DNA of 64,000 nucleotides from Robertmurraya sp. FSL R5-0851 (GCF_038002965.1 NZ_JBBOOE010000001.1:3081001-3145000), one strand, 5' to 3'. Numbered from the stretch's first letter, positions 9,378 to 19,307 are shown. The notes: generated by a model from the sequence alone, not told the origin. Made by a program: numbers and translations.

Positions 9378-9990
9378 GATGATTTCGTTTCATACTTTCT
9401 TCATTTTCATTAATGATTACATAGCGGTCCAGGTCTTGCTGATAGTTGAACATTTCCACTTCAAGCGGACTAGGTTCTTCATTTAAACGTTTTTTAAATA
9501 CATGGTTAAAAAATAAGATCATACCTAACCCTAGTCCAATTGAATAAGGGATCTGAAATATAAGTGGTTTTATATTTTCCTTACCCGTAATAATTTTATA
9601 AATCCGCTGATGGACCGCTTGCATACTAACATCTTCATGGAAATTCATAATGGCGAGTGCTGCACCAAAAAACAATAGAAGCCAAATAAGAATAAAAAGA
9701 GGAATAGATACCCCGATTTTTTTATATACCACTTCAACAATCGTTTGTGTTTGACCAATAATCTCAATATTTATTTGCTCAACCACATTTGTTAAGATTG
9801 GTATTACTTTCATCACATCCAAAATAATAATATTTTGGTCTTTCTCTGACACAGTATAAACAATACATTCCTTTACCTTTTCTAATAGTGAATCTTCAGC
9901 GATTATTTGCGCAACATCCTGAAGTTTTATGGAATCATGAGGTCGAACTTGGAGGCGATGTCGCATTCGGATGTAAATCGTATTTTCCAC
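9367..9990 (-). CDS. spoVAA: Stage V sporulation protein AA
   Basis: A 207-residue protein with a soluble N-terminal domain (IYIRMRHRLQVRPHDSIKLQDVAQI) and two membrane helices (IPLFILIWLLLFFGAALAI, near residue 105, and a second around IGLGLGMILFF). It matches SpoVAA in length. GTG 9990 is chosen because GGGAGTGA ends 4 nt before it. A GTG at 10005 lies inside that SD. It is first in the truncated spoVA operon, behind a sigma-G promoter. Confidence 0.92.
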   Translation of the reverse strand: MENTIYIRMRHRLQVRPHDSIKLQDVAQIIAEDSLLEKVKECIVYTVSEKDQNIIILDVMKVIPILTNVVEQINIEIIGQTQTIVEVVYKKIGVSIPLFILIWLLLFFGAALAIMNFHEDVSMQAVHQRIYKIITGKENIKPLIFQIPYSIGLGLGMILFFNHVFKKRLNEEPSPLEVEMFNYQQDLDRYVIINENEESMKRNHHDH

Positions 9991-10026
9991 AACGTTCACT
10001 CCCACACAGTGATTTCCTCGTATAAA

Positions 10027-10056
10027 TAGTATGCTTTGGATTGTTTCCCTTCATGT
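10027..10056 (-). promoter_or_regulatory. sigma-G promoter of the spoVA operon
   Basis: On the minus strand ACATG (10052-10056) is followed after exactly 18 nt by CATACTA (10027-10033). This fits the sigma-G pattern gHATR-N17/18-CATnMTA. spoVA is a classic sigma-G operon. Confidence 0.7.
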
Positions 10057-10091
10057 TCACCAATAAGTGGTTAGGCTGGATCAAATAACCA

Positions 10092-10132
10092 ATAAAAAAA
10101 GATCGAACGGATTATAAATCCATTCGATCTTT
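10092..10132 (-). terminator. sigF terminator
   Basis: Long stem formed by AAAGATCGAA...GGAT and ATCC...CGATCTTT (10098-10132, one internal mismatch), followed on the minus strand by a run of T. It overlaps the end of sigF. Confidence 0.8.
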
Positions 10133-10870
10133 CATTTGTTGTAATATCTTTTTTTCCAGTCTTGATACTTGAACTTGCGATATTCCTAGCCGTTCTGCTA
10201 CCTCTGATTGCGTTTGGTCCTTATAATAACGCAAATATACAATCAGTCTCTCGCGTTCATCCAGCTCTCGAATTGCTTCTTTTAATGCAATTTTATCAAA
10301 CCATTTTCCTTCATTCCCATCATCAATTTGATCAAGTAAGGTGATAGGATCACCATCATTTTCATACACAGTTTCATGGATAGAAGATGGTTGCCGACTT
10401 GCTTCTTGAGCTAAAATGATATCTTCTGGGGTCAGATTCAAATGTTCTGCTATTTCGGAAACAGTTGGTATTCTTCCTAGGTTTTTGGACAATTCGTCCT
10501 TTGCTCTTCTTATTTTATTGCCCATTTCTTTTAAGGAACGGCTCACTTTGACAGATCCGTCATCTCGGATGAAGCGTTGGATTTCTCCAATGATCATTGG
10601 TACTGCGTAGGTTGAAAATTTCACATCATAAGATAAATCAAATTTATCGACAGATTTCAATAAGCCTATGCATCCAATTTGGAATAAGTCATCTGGTTCA
10701 TAGCCTCGATTGAGAAAGCGTTGAACAACTGACCAAACAAGACGCATATTTTTTTGCACAATTGTATCTCGAGCTTCTTGATCTCCATCTTGACTTCTCT
10801 TGATTAGATCCTTCACTTCATGATCCTTTAAATACGTTTGTTTGCTATCAGTCTTTACCTCCACATCCAT
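10112..10870 (-). CDS. sigF: RNA polymerase forespore sigma factor SigF
   Basis: First forespore-specific sigma factor, held inactive by SpoIIAB. It has 252 residues. Region 2 is seen in MRLVWSVVQRFLNRGYEPDDLFQIG and the FDLSYDVKFSTYAVPMI helix. Region 4 is seen as ERERLIVYLRYYKDQTQSEVAERLGISQVQVSRLEKKIL. ATG 10870 has AAGGGAG at 8 nt. A TTG at 10876 is too near the SD. It is last in the spoIIAA-spoIIAB-sigF operon. Confidence 0.97.
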   Translation of the reverse strand: MDVEVKTDSKQTYLKDHEVKDLIKRSQDGDQEARDTIVQKNMRLVWSVVQRFLNRGYEPDDLFQIGCIGLLKSVDKFDLSYDVKFSTYAVPMIIGEIQRFIRDDGSVKVSRSLKEMGNKIRRAKDELSKNLGRIPTVSEIAEHLNLTPEDIILAQEASRQPSSIHETVYENDGDPITLLDQIDDGNEGKWFDKIALKEAIRELDERERLIVYLRYYKDQTQSEVAERLGISQVQVSRLEKKILQQMKDRMDL

Positions 10871-10883
10871 AAGCAATACTCCC

Positions 10884-11324
10884 TTAATTGCATAGCATTT
10901 GGCTCTTTGCTAAATGCTTTCTTAATCGAATTGTGGTACCTATTCCTAGCTCTGAATGAACGTCGATTTCATCCATAAAATTTTCCATAATCGTAAAGCC
11001 CATTCCTGATCTTTCTAACTCTGGCTTGGTTGTAAATAAAGGCTGTCTTGCTTCCTCAATATCCAAAATTCCAGAGCCCTCGTCTTTTATCTCTAACTCA
11101 ATAAAACTATCCTCAATCTTTACTGAGATAAAGACCGTACCTGAAGGATCGTTGTTGTACCCGTGAATAATGGCATTTGTCACTGCCTCAGAAACGACAG
11201 TTTTAATTTCCGTCAATTCATCCATATTTGGGTCTAGCTGTGCCACAAAGGCTGCTACCGTGACACGTGCGAAAGATTCATTTTGACTTAAAGCTGTAAA
11301 TTGAAGCTGCATTTCATTTTTCAT
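10884..11324 (-). CDS. spoIIAB: Anti-sigma-F factor and kinase SpoIIAB
   Basis: GHKL-fold serine kinase that binds SigF in an ATP-dependent complex and phosphorylates SpoIIAA. It has 146 residues. The N box ([11 protein letters not shown]), the G1 box (DEGSGI) and the G2 region ([12 protein letters not shown]) are all present. The ATG follows GGGGGT, 3 bases after spoIIAA. Confidence 0.97.
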   Translation of the reverse strand: MKNEMQLQFTALSQNESFARVTVAAFVAQLDPNMDELTEIKTVVSEAVTNAIIHGYNNDPSGTVFISVKIEDSFIELEIKDEGSGILDIEEARQPLFTTKPELERSGMGFTIMENFMDEIDVHSELGIGTTIRLRKHLAKSQMLCN

Positions 11325-11327
11325 TGT

Positions 11328-11678
11328 TTACGCTACCCCCAATACTCGAAGAGCAAATTCTTCTGTCGGCTCCAAACGGATAATTTTAAATAAGCCTGAC
11401 ATATCAAAAAGTCTTTGAATAGGAGGCGAAATTGCACAAACAACCATTTCACCATGCTGCTGCTTAATTTGCTTGTATCTCCCAAGAATCACACCTAAAC
11501 CTGAACTATCCATAAAATCTAACTGCTCTAGGTTAAGAATAATATGACGTATATCATTTGTTTCAATGGCTTTGGTTGCTTCTGCACGAAGTACATCTGC
11601 AGAATGGTGGTCCAATTCGCCGCTAAGTCGTAACAATAGGACATCGTTCTTTGTTTCCATATCAATGTGTAGACTCAC
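11328..11678 (-). CDS. spoIIAA: Anti-sigma-F factor antagonist SpoIIAA
   Basis: STAS-domain protein whose unphosphorylated form releases SigF from SpoIIAB. It has 116 residues. The phosphoacceptor serine lies in the signature [17 protein letters not shown]. The start is GTG at 11678 with AAGGAGG 9 nt upstream. A sigma-H type promoter lies in front, so the operon can start independently of dacF. Confidence 0.97.
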   Translation of the reverse strand: MSLHIDMETKNDVLLLRLSGELDHHSADVLRAEATKAIETNDIRHIILNLEQLDFMDSSGLGVILGRYKQIKQQHGEMVVCAISPPIQRLFDMSGLFKIIRLEPTEEFALRVLGVA

Positions 11679-11711
11679 TATCCATAGCCTCCTTATGTGG
11701 TATAAGGAGTC

Positions 11712-11741
11712 TTTTTCGATATTGGGTTGATGATTTCCTTC
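11712..11741 (-). promoter_or_regulatory. sigma-H promoter of the spoIIA operon
   Basis: On the minus strand GAAGGAAAT (11733-11741) matches the sigma-H -35 RnAGGAwww. After 12 nt, ATCGAAAAA (11712-11720) matches the -10 RnnGAATww except for one base. B. subtilis spoIIA is sigma-H dependent. I looked for no Spo0A box. Confidence 0.65.
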
Positions 11742-11803
11742 TTACAGACAAAACTAGTGTTCTTTCGCTAAAAAAAGTATGAATAAAAAAACATTCGACA
11801 TAT

Positions 11804-12973
11804 TTATTTGGTCGTTTTAGTGAACATTCCAAACGCTCGTTTATAAAGCGTCCACCAATTTGCTTCGTTAATAGATTCTTTAGCTACTAGTGGACTTGAA
11901 ACAAGCGTTTCTCCATTTCTCACGAGCTTTAATGTACCAATGGTTTGCCCTTTTTCAATTGGTGCTTTTACATCTTTTTCATAAGTGATTTCCTTCTTAA
12001 CATCATCTACTTTTTCACCTTTTTTCGTTAACAGGGAAATCGGTTCACTCGTAAGAGCCTCGACCTTGCTCTCACTTCCCTTACTCACCTTTACTTCACC
12101 TACTGAAAAACTTCTTTCATACATTGGATGAGTTTGATACTGTGCAAAAGCATAGTCCAGCATCTTTGAAATTTGAGCATTTCGTTCTTTAGAGGTTGGA
12201 GCACCAAAAACAACTGCAATCACACGCATTCCATCTTTCTCAGCGGTTGCCGTTAAGCAGTATTTTGCCTCATTCGTAAATCCGGTTTTTAACCCATCTA
12301 CTCCAGGATAAAAACGAACAAGACGATTTGTATTAACAAGCCAAAACTTTTTATCGCTTTGTTCACGTAGGTAGGCTTCGTATGTACCTGTAAACTTTGT
12401 TATTCCTTCATATTTTAATAGCTCTTTTGCCATTACTGCCATGTCATGAGCTGTACTATAATGTCCATCCTCCGGTAAACCGGTAACATTTTTAAAGACC
12501 GTATTTTTCAAGCCTAGATCTTTTACCTTTGTATTCATCATCTCGACAAAAGCTTCTTCTGAACCTGCAATTCTTTCCGCCATCGCAACGGAAGCGTCAT
12601 TTGCAGAACCGATCGCTATCCCTTTGAGCATTTCTTCAGTCGTCATTTCTTCGCCAGGCTCTAGGAAAATTTGAGAACCTCCCATCGAGGCTGCATATTC
12701 ACTTGTTCGAATTTTTTCGTCCCATTTTATTTTCCCTAGGTCGATAGCCTCCATAATTAACAGCATCGTCATGATTTTTGTCATACTTGCAGGTGGAAGC
12801 ATTTCATCACTGTTTTTGTTATAAAGAATTGTTCCTGTATCTCTTTCAATTAATACGGCTGACTTTGCATTATCAACAAGCTCAACACCCGTTGTTTTCT
12901 CTTCAGCAAAAGTTGGGGTTGCAATAGATGTTAAAAAAGTAAAAGCCATTAATAATGATAGAATCTTCTTCAT
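11804..12973 (-). CDS. dacF: Sporulation D-alanyl-D-alanine carboxypeptidase DacF
   Basis: Forespore D,D-carboxypeptidase that helps set cortex cross-linking. It has 389 residues, as in B. subtilis, with a signal peptide (KKILSLLMAFTFLTSIATPTFA). The three catalytic motifs are SMTK (after PPA), SAND (GSANDAS) and KTG (DGLKTGFT). A C-terminal beta-rich domain ends in an amphipathic helix (NWWTLYKRAFGMF) that anchors it to the membrane. The open frame runs 25 codons further, but ATG 12973 has GGAGGG at 8 nt. Confidence 0.95.
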   Translation of the reverse strand: MKKILSLLMAFTFLTSIATPTFAEEKTTGVELVDNAKSAVLIERDTGTILYNKNSDEMLPPASMTKIMTMLLIMEAIDLGKIKWDEKIRTSEYAASMGGSQIFLEPGEEMTTEEMLKGIAIGSANDASVAMAERIAGSEEAFVEMMNTKVKDLGLKNTVFKNVTGLPEDGHYSTAHDMAVMAKELLKYEGITKFTGTYEAYLREQSDKKFWLVNTNRLVRFYPGVDGLKTGFTNEAKYCLTATAEKDGMRVIAVVFGAPTSKERNAQISKMLDYAFAQYQTHPMYERSFSVGEVKVSKGSESKVEALTSEPISLLTKKGEKVDDVKKEITYEKDVKAPIEKGQTIGTLKLVRNGETLVSSPLVAKESINEANWWTLYKRAFGMFTKTTK

Positions 12974-13003
12974 AGCACATAGCCCTCCATTCTTTATACA
13001 TCC

Positions 13004-13032
13004 ATTTTTCACCAAGAAATGAGAAAATATAC
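13004..13032 (-). promoter_or_regulatory. sigma-F-like promoter of dacF
   Basis: On the minus strand GTATA (13028-13032), a 15-nt spacer and GTGAAAAAT (13004-13012) fit the sigma-F pattern GywTA-N15/16-GgnrAnAnT with one deviation. dacF is sigma-F controlled in B. subtilis. Confidence 0.5.
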
Positions 13033-13050
13033 AAAAAGAACCAATCAAAG

Positions 13051-13088
13051 AAAAAAATAAAAAACCTTCCTAATATTGGGAAGGTTTT
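13051..13088 (-). terminator. Terminator of the pdp operon
   Basis: Perfect 10-bp stem AAAACCTTCC/GGAAGGTTTT (13061-13070 with 13079-13088), followed on the minus strand by TT then TTATTTTTTT. It separates pdp from dacF. Confidence 0.85.
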
Positions 13089-13095
13089 ACACTTA

Positions 13096-14400
13096 CTATT
13101 CCGTTATTTCTTCATGAACGAGTATTGGAGCAGAGACTTTTTCTTTCGTGATTGTAATGCTGTTATAAATCTTTTCTTTTACTTCTTGAACATCCTCAAA
13201 ATTACTATAAATGGTGACAATGGATTCTCCTACTTGAACTTGATCTCCAATTTTCTTTTTCAATAAAAGTCCAACGGCTAAATCAATCTCTGATTCCTTC
13301 GTCGCTCTACCAGCTCCTAAAAGCATGGCTGCTGTTCCCATTTCATCTGCAATAATTTCTGCTAAATAGCCTTCTTCCTTCGCTTCTACTTCTATCTTAA
13401 AGCTTGCTTGAGGGAGTCTTGCTGGATCGTCAACAACAGAATCATCTCCTCCTTGAGATCGAAGGAAGACTTTCAATGTTTCAAGAGCTGAACCATCCTT
13501 TATAGCATTCTTTAGCATTTGACGTGCCTCTTCTACATTTGTAGCTTTTTCTGCTAACAAGACCATGTGGCTACCAAGGGTTAAACAAAGTTCTGTTAAG
13601 TCCTCTGGTCCTTCCCCTTTTAACGTATCAATGGCTTCCTTTACTTCTAAAGCATTTCCAATAGCAAACCCTAAAGGCTGACTCATGTCAGAGATGACAG
13701 CCATCGTTCTCCGGCCAACATTGTTACCGATTCGTACCATTGCTTTTGCAAGTTCACGAGAATCCTCAAGCGTTTTCATAAACGCTCCAGCACCAGTTTT
13801 TACATCTAACACAATCGCATCGGCGCCCGCTGCAATTTTTTTACTCATTATGGAGCTAGCGATTAATGGAATACTTTCTACTGTACCTGTTACATCTCTT
13901 AAGGCATAAAGCTTTTTATCAGCTGGTGTTAAGTTCCCACTTTGACCAATAACCGCTAGTTTATTTTGGTTCACTAGACGGACAAACTCTTCATTTTCTA
14001 ATTCCACATGAAAACCTTCAACAGATTCAAGCTTATCAATGGTTCCACCTGTATGTCCGAGCCCTCTTCCGGACATTTTGGCAACAGGAACGCCTACAGA
14101 AGCGACCAATGGTCCTAATACGAGAGTGGTTGTATCTCCCACTCCTCCTGTCGAGTGTTTATCCACCTTGATTCCATGTATCGCAGATAGATCGATTTGA
14201 TCCCCTGACTCAACCATAGCCATCGTTAGAGTTGCTCTTTCGGCCTCTGACATCCCTTGAAACACGATTGCCATTGTAAGAGCACTCATTTGATAATCAG
14301 GAATGCTTCCATCGGTGTAGCCTTTTATACAAAATTGAATTTCTTCTGTTGTTAATTCTTTGCCATCACGTTTTTTCTCAATAATATCAACCATTCTCAT
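13096..14400 (-). CDS. pdp: Pyrimidine-nucleoside phosphorylase
   Basis: Splits uridine, deoxyuridine and thymidine with phosphate to the base and (deoxy)ribose-1-phosphate. It has 434 residues from ATG 14400, the B. subtilis Pdp length. The family signature with [13 protein letters not shown] and [11 protein letters not shown] is complete, and the C-terminal alpha/beta domain is intact. GTG 14409 opens the frame, but its bases form the SD of ATG 14400. It is last in deoB-punA-pdp, a salvage set that feeds pentose phosphates to central metabolism. Confidence 0.95.
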   Translation of the reverse strand: MRMVDIIEKKRDGKELTTEEIQFCIKGYTDGSIPDYQMSALTMAIVFQGMSEAERATLTMAMVESGDQIDLSAIHGIKVDKHSTGGVGDTTTLVLGPLVASVGVPVAKMSGRGLGHTGGTIDKLESVEGFHVELENEEFVRLVNQNKLAVIGQSGNLTPADKKLYALRDVTGTVESIPLIASSIMSKKIAAGADAIVLDVKTGAGAFMKTLEDSRELAKAMVRIGNNVGRRTMAVISDMSQPLGFAIGNALEVKEAIDTLKGEGPEDLTELCLTLGSHMVLLAEKATNVEEARQMLKNAIKDGSALETLKVFLRSQGGDDSVVDDPARLPQASFKIEVEAKEEGYLAEIIADEMGTAAMLLGAGRATKESEIDLAVGLLLKKKIGDQVQVGESIVTIYSNFEDVQEVKEKIYNSITITKEKVSAPILVHEEITE

Positions 14401-14435
14401 TTTTCTCACCGCTTCATAAGGAATATTGTTTTCTT

Positions 14436-15257
14436 TTATGCTCCTATTTCCTTAACCACTGCTTTAACTAATCTTAAAAAGTCATGCTTTACTTTTTCAG
14501 TTGTTTCTATTACTTCTTCGTGATTTAATGGCTGGTCTAATATTCCTGCTGCCATATTGGAAATACAAGAGATGCCTAGAACCTTTAAGTTGGCATGTCT
14601 TGCTACAATAACCTCCGGAACAGTTGACATTCCCACTGCGTCGCCACCCATCACACGTAACATACGAACTTCAGCTGGTGTCTCATATGTAGGTCCCGTG
14701 TTTCCAACGTACACTCCCTCTTGAAGTGTAAGACCTAATCCATTCGCTACCTGCTTTGCTTTCTCACGTAAATCTCTTGAATAGGCCTCAGACATATCAG
14801 GGAAGCGTACCCCTAATCTTGAATCATTTGGTCCGATTAACGGATTCGATCCCATATTATTGATATGATCGGTAATTAACATTAAATCACCTGGATTAAA
14901 GGACTCATTAACACCGCCCGCTGCATTTGTGACAATTAGTAGCTCTACACCAAGTTCTTTCATTACACGAACAGGAAATGTTACTTTATCAAAGCTATAA
15001 CCCTCGTAGTAATGAAATCTCCCTTGCATGGCGACGACCTCAACACCTTCTAACGTCCCGAATACAAGCTGTCCAGCATGTCCTTCTACTGTTGAAACGG
15101 GGAAATCTGGAATTTCATTGTATGGAATTTTTGTTGGCTCAACAATCTCATCCGCAAGCACACCCAGCCCCGAACCAAGGATCAGTCCAATTTTTGGTGT
15201 TTTTTTGTATTTACCTTTTAAAAAAGAAGCTGAATTATTTATGTTTAACACGTTCAT
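14436..15257 (-). CDS. punA: Purine-nucleoside phosphorylase (trimeric type)
   Basis: Phosphorolyses guanosine and inosine type nucleosides to base plus (deoxy)ribose-1-phosphate. It has 273 residues. Family marks are [15 protein letters not shown] with the phosphate-binding serine, [16 protein letters not shown] and the base-pocket region with [16 protein letters not shown]. The ATG follows AAAGGGG. It is 26-36 bases from its operon partner pdp. Confidence 0.95.
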   Translation of the reverse strand: MNVLNINNSASFLKGKYKKTPKIGLILGSGLGVLADEIVEPTKIPYNEIPDFPVSTVEGHAGQLVFGTLEGVEVVAMQGRFHYYEGYSFDKVTFPVRVMKELGVELLIVTNAAGGVNESFNPGDLMLITDHINNMGSNPLIGPNDSRLGVRFPDMSEAYSRDLREKAKQVANGLGLTLQEGVYVGNTGPTYETPAEVRMLRVMGGDAVGMSTVPEVIVARHANLKVLGISCISNMAAGILDQPLNHEEVIETTEKVKHDFLRLVKAVVKEIGA

Positions 15258-15279
15258 CTTACAAAACCCCTTTAAGAAT

Positions 15280-16461
15280 TTAATTTAATTCGTTTAAAAA
15301 GCTTTTACCGTACTTTGGCAGTTTCACTTGGAAATTCTCTGCTACGGTTGCTCCAATATCTGCAAACGTCTCACGAATCGGCAGTTTTTTTCCACCCTTC
15401 ATGATAGGTGAATACACCAATAAAGGAACATATTCACGTGTATGGTCTGTTCCAGGGTGAACCGGATCATTTCCGTGATCAGCCGTAATGATTAACAAAT
15501 CGTCGTCTTTTAATTTTTCAAATACTTCAGGTAAACGAGCGTCATATTCTTCTAGAGCTTTTCCGTAGCCAATTGGATCTCTACGATGTCCATATAACGC
15601 ATCAAAATCAACTAGATTTAAAAAGCTCAAGCCTGTAAAATCCATATCAAGCGTTTGAACAAGCTTATCCATTCCATCCATATTCGACACCGTACGTAAA
15701 GACTCTGTTACTCCTTCACCGTCGTAAATATCTGATATCTTCCCTATCGCAATTACGTCAAACTTACTATCCTTTAATTCATTCATCACTGTTCTGTCAA
15801 ATGGTTTTAATGCATAATCATGGCGGTTCGCTGTTCTCTTAAAATTCCCTGGTTCTCCTACAAATGGTCTGGCAATAATTCTACCGACCATGTATTTTTC
15901 ATCCAAGGTTAGCTCTCTAGCTATTTTACAAATTTTATATTGCTCTTCAATTGGAACAATATCTTCATGTGCCGCAATTTGTAAAACGGAATCAGCAGAT
16001 GTATAGACAATTAACGCACCTGTCTTCATATGTTCTTCGCCCAGTTCATCGAGTATTTCCGTTCCACTGGCAGGCTTATTTCCAATAATTTTTCTACCTG
16101 TCTTTTCTTCTAGTTCAGCTAATAATTCATCCGGGAAACCATCCGGAAACACTTTAAACGGGGTTTTTATATTGAGTCCCATAATCTCCCAATGACCTGT
16201 CATCGTATCTTTTCCATTTGAGGCTTCTTGCATTTTTGTATAGTAAGCTAGCGGGGAATCTGCTTTTTCAATTCCACCTATTGATTCAATATTACTCAGG
16301 CCAAGCTTCGCCATATTTGGCATATGTAAACCATTCATTCTTTCTGCAATATGACCTAATGTATTTGAACCTTTATCTCCAAATCTCTCAGCATCTTTTG
16401 CTTCTCCGATCCCAACTGAATCCATCACAACTAAAAAAATCCGTTTATATTGATAAGGCAT
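15280..16461 (-). CDS. deoB: Phosphopentomutase
   Basis: Mn-dependent mutase of the alkaline phosphatase superfamily. It converts (deoxy)ribose-1-phosphate to the 5-phosphate and so links the two phosphorylases downstream to central metabolism. It has 393 residues. Metal and catalytic sites are visible as DSVGIG (N-terminus), KDTMTGHWE (phospho-threonine), and [11 protein letters not shown] with [20 protein letters not shown] near the C-terminus. ATG 16461 has AAGGAGG. Confidence 0.96.
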   Translation of the reverse strand: MPYQYKRIFLVVMDSVGIGEAKDAERFGDKGSNTLGHIAERMNGLHMPNMAKLGLSNIESIGGIEKADSPLAYYTKMQEASNGKDTMTGHWEIMGLNIKTPFKVFPDGFPDELLAELEEKTGRKIIGNKPASGTEILDELGEEHMKTGALIVYTSADSVLQIAAHEDIVPIEEQYKICKIARELTLDEKYMVGRIIARPFVGEPGNFKRTANRHDYALKPFDRTVMNELKDSKFDVIAIGKISDIYDGEGVTESLRTVSNMDGMDKLVQTLDMDFTGLSFLNLVDFDALYGHRRDPIGYGKALEEYDARLPEVFEKLKDDDLLIITADHGNDPVHPGTDHTREYVPLLVYSPIMKGGKKLPIRETFADIGATVAENFQVKLPKYGKSFLNELN

Positions 16462-16594
16462 TCAATTTCCTCCTTAAAATTAACCGTTTACAACTCTCTT
16501 CAAATAGCTTTCCCCATTATTCATCTAACAGTTCAATATCTTACAACGTCAGAAGTCTGACATCTCCATTGTACAAGAAGTTTTGTATAAAACA

Positions 16595-16630
16595 CAACGA
16601 AAAGCTGCTATCTTTCATGGCAGCTTTTTG
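16595..16630 (-). terminator. xerD terminator
   Basis: Stem AAAGCTGC/GCAGCTTT (16601-16608 with 16620-16627) with T runs on both sides. It ends the fur-yqzK-xerD direction transcript before deoB. Confidence 0.75.
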
Positions 16631-16655
16631 AACATTCGTACTCTCTCTTAATCTA

Positions 16656-17546
16656 TCAGGCTCTTGGGTGGAATTGACTATACACGTCCTTTAAACGTGT
16701 TTTCGTTACATGTGTGTATATTTGCGTAGTCGATATATCCGAATGTCCTAGCATTTCTTGAACGGCTCTTAAATCTGCTCCGTTCTCGAGAAGATGGGTC
16801 GCAAAGGAATGTCTAAGTGTATGAGGAGTTAGATCCTTTTCAATGCCTGCTTCCTTCGTTAACCCCTTTAAAATCTTCCAGAATCCCTGTCTGGTTAATC
16901 TTCTTCCATGATGGTTGACGAACAACGATTCTTCCCGTTGGTTCTTAATGAATTGCGGGCGCCCCTTGTTTAAATACTCTTGAATCGCTGTTGCGGCTGT
17001 TCGGCCTAATGGAATTATTCGTTCTTTATTTCCCTTACCGATACAACGAACAAATCCCATCGTTAAATGGGCATCATCAAGATTCAATCCTATTAGTTCA
17101 CTCACACGAATTCCTGTTGCATATAAAAGCTCCAGCATTGCTTTATCTCGCAGGCCATAGTGGGTGGTAAGCTTCGGTGCCTCTAACAATCTTTCTACCT
17201 CTTGCAGATTCAACACCTTTGGAAGTGTTCGTTCTAGCTGAGGTGTTTCAATATGTACAGAAGGATCCTGCTCAGCTACTTTTTCACGTAATAAGAACTG
17301 ATGAAAAGCACGTATAGAGGCTATATTTCTGGCGATCGTTCTTGAGGATTTTCCTTGTTCTTTTAAATGACCTAAAAAGTGTACAATCTGAATCCGGCCG
17401 ATCCCGTCAATGGATTGAACATTTTCTACTGTCTTTATATATTTTACATACGCTTTTAAATCTCGTTCGTACGATACAATCGTATTTTTAGCTAATGCTT
17501 TTTCAACTATTAGAAAGTGCATAAAGTCCTTTAACTCATCTTCCAT
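16656..17546 (-). CDS. xerD: Tyrosine recombinase XerD
   Basis: Site-specific recombinase that resolves chromosome dimers at dif with XerC. It has 296 residues. The N-terminal SAM-like core-binding domain spans about residues 1-85. The catalytic set is visible: R in [36 protein letters not shown] with the tyrosine nucleophile. ATG 17546 follows GGGAG, 6 bases after yqzK. Confidence 0.96.
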   Translation of the reverse strand: MEDELKDFMHFLIVEKALAKNTIVSYERDLKAYVKYIKTVENVQSIDGIGRIQIVHFLGHLKEQGKSSRTIARNIASIRAFHQFLLREKVAEQDPSVHIETPQLERTLPKVLNLQEVERLLEAPKLTTHYGLRDKAMLELLYATGIRVSELIGLNLDDAHLTMGFVRCIGKGNKERIIPLGRTAATAIQEYLNKGRPQFIKNQREESLFVNHHGRRLTRQGFWKILKGLTKEAGIEKDLTPHTLRHSFATHLLENGADLRAVQEMLGHSDISTTQIYTHVTKTRLKDVYSQFHPRA

Positions 17547-17552
17547 CTAACA

Positions 17553-17780
17553 TTACTCCCCATTTAAGTAAAAAAGAACGATGCGATCAAACCAAGTAGA
17601 TTTTTCAGTATCTACATTCGCTGACACTTTTACCGCTGTCCCGTTTGGTTCATCGTATCGATGATAATCTTGATACTCTTCATTTACCCACATAATACCA
17701 TAATAAAAGAGGATTGTGCATCCGGTAAAAAGGATAAATACCTTCAAGGTTTGAAAAACGAGCTGGAACCACGTTTTCAT
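17553..17780 (-). CDS. yqzK: YqzK-like DUF4227 membrane protein
   Basis: Small protein of 75 residues with one N-terminal membrane helix (LVFQTLKVFILFTGCTILFYYGI) and a polar tail. It matches the conserved but uncharacterised B. subtilis YqzK (DUF4227), which also sits between fur and xerD. The frame is open to 17864, but only ATG 17780 has an SD (GGGGGA at 8 nt). Confidence 0.8.
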   Translation of the reverse strand: MKTWFQLVFQTLKVFILFTGCTILFYYGIMWVNEEYQDYHRYDEPNGTAVKVSANVDTEKSTWFDRIVLFYLNGE

Positions 17781-17907
17781 TTCTGGTGTCCCCCAAGTCC
17801 AAAATAAAGTATTGGTTCTTTCTCTTAAAGAACCTACTAGTAAAGGGTATGCCAGTTTGGACAAGAATTATACCTAAAGGGCAGTATCTGTTTAAAAAAG
17901 AACAAAA

Positions 17908-17938
17908 ATAAAAAACCTTTCCATTTGAAAAGGTTTTG
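17908..17938 (-). terminator. fur terminator
   Basis: Stem AAAACCTTT/AAAGGTTTT around 17913-17937 with a T run on the minus strand, immediately after the fur stop codon. Confidence 0.75.
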
Positions 17939-17943
17939 CTGAT

Positions 17944-18399
17944 TTATTCTTCATCCTCTACTTTGTCATGGCAGCGGTGGCAAATACCATGAAAGGTTAA
18001 ACGGTGGTCCTTAATCTTAAAGTTCCAGCGGCGCTCTACCGTTTCTTCCACATCTTCAAGTAGATCTTCTTGTATTTCGTCAACTGCTCCACATTCAATA
18101 CATACTAAATGGTGATGGAAGTGTGCTGCACCTTCTTGTCTCAAGTCGTACCTTGAAACTCCATCTCCAAAGTTTATTTTATCAACAATTTTCAATTCAG
18201 TAAGTAATTCCAAAGTTCGATAAACAGTTGCCAATCCAATCTCAGGCGATTTTTCTTTTACAAGGAGGTATACATCTTCCGCACTTAAATGATCCTCTTC
18301 ATGCTCTAATAACACTCGAACGGTTGCTTCGCGCTGAGGTGTTAACTTGTAACTGGACGAATGTAACTGTTTTTTTATTCTATCAATTCGATTTTCCAT
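17944..18399 (-). CDS. fur: Ferric uptake regulator Fur
   Basis: Iron-sensing repressor of siderophore and iron uptake genes. It has 151 residues. It has the N-terminal winged helix (KLTPQREATVRVLLE), the metal-binding HFHHHLVCIECGAVDEI segment and a C-terminal CHRCHD, giving two CxxC pairs for the structural zinc. A GTG directly before ATG 18399 could also start it. The promoter just upstream is of sigma-A type. Confidence 0.95.
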   Translation of the reverse strand: MENRIDRIKKQLHSSSYKLTPQREATVRVLLEHEEDHLSAEDVYLLVKEKSPEIGLATVYRTLELLTELKIVDKINFGDGVSRYDLRQEGAAHFHHHLVCIECGAVDEIQEDLLEDVEETVERRWNFKIKDHRLTFHGICHRCHDKVEDEE

Positions 18400-18432
18400 C
18401 ACGAAAGTCCTCCCTCGCCACTGTCAATACCC

Positions 18433-18460
18433 ATTATAACAGATGGTAATAGACTTTCAA
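18433..18460 (-). promoter_or_regulatory. sigma-A promoter of fur
   Basis: On the minus strand TTGAAA (18455-18460), a 16-nt spacer and TATAAT (18433-18438) with an extended TG. The flanking DNA is very AT-rich with AATAATTATTATT runs, but I could not fit a full Fur or PerR box. Confidence 0.65.
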
Positions 18461-18516
18461 AATAAAATAATTACAAATAAGCGAAAATAAATATTATCAT
18501 ATAAAAATAATTATTA

Positions 18517-19161
18517 TTAAGAATGTACCGATTCAACAATTGTTTTCATTAATAAAGGAGATATATATGCCTCAATGGCAGCTGCTATCGCAATGAATAC
18601 AAGAGCGGCTAAAAAGGCTGCAACGTATCCACCTAGCAACGGCATGATTGGCTGGCCCTGTTTTTTCATAAATTGTCTTCGAATCATCTTTAGTGAGAAT
18701 GCTACTGACAGGGTCGCACCGATAATAAAAACGGGAATAACTAATAGATTTTGCGGAAGTACAGATACAAATGATAAAACAAAACCTTCCCAGCCCATTT
18801 GATTCACTAAAAAACCAACCGTAAACCCAACAACCATTCCTTTCATAAACAAAAGTATGAGTGTGATCGGCAAGCCGATAATTGATACACCTAAAACCCA
18901 CATGAGCCCTACAAACTTACTGTTATGAAAGAAACTTTGATAAAACAAATCTTTTGATGCCGCTACTTTTCCGTCTGATACTTGTCCGAAAAACTGTGAC
19001 AAATAATAAAACAAGTCTTCCTTCTGGGTAAAGCTTAAACTATTGACGATAATCGCTCCAAAGATGACCCCCATCAGAAATAACACCACGACAAATAAAT
19101 AAATCGAGGAGTGCTCGCGGAAATGCATGGCTACGACGTTCTGGTATTTTCTTTTCTTCAA
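18517..19161 (-). CDS. spoIIM: Stage II sporulation protein M
   Basis: Membrane subunit of the SpoIIDMP complex that drives septal peptidoglycan removal and engulfment. It has 214 residues, the B. subtilis length, with five hydrophobic helices beginning with IYLFVVVLFLMGVIFGAIIV. It starts at TTG 19161 with GGGGAGG about 7 nt upstream. A clear sigma-E promoter precedes it, and it is the only gene of its transcript. Confidence 0.95.
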   Translation of the reverse strand: MKKRKYQNVVAMHFREHSSIYLFVVVLFLMGVIFGAIIVNSLSFTQKEDLFYYLSQFFGQVSDGKVAASKDLFYQSFFHNSKFVGLMWVLGVSIIGLPITLILLFMKGMVVGFTVGFLVNQMGWEGFVLSFVSVLPQNLLVIPVFIIGATLSVAFSLKMIRRQFMKKQGQPIMPLLGGYVAAFLAALVFIAIAAAIEAYISPLLMKTIVESVHS

Positions 19162-19194
19162 TTGCTTTTCCTCCCCTTACAACTCAGTTAGTAA

Positions 19195-19223
19195 AATGTA
19201 TGCAAACTCTAGTAATGGTATGA
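19195..19223 (-). promoter_or_regulatory. sigma-E promoter of spoIIM
   Basis: On the minus strand TCATACC (19217-19223) fits -35 KMATAtt. After 14 nt CATACATT (19195-19202) is a perfect sigma-E -10. B. subtilis spoIIM is sigma-E dependent. Confidence 0.65.
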
Positions 19224-19307
19224 CTAGATAGATTCTAAAATCTCTTGCCTTAACCATAACTTTCCAGTTATAATACTCGAAATCTCATTTTTTGGAGGGA
19301 AAAGATA

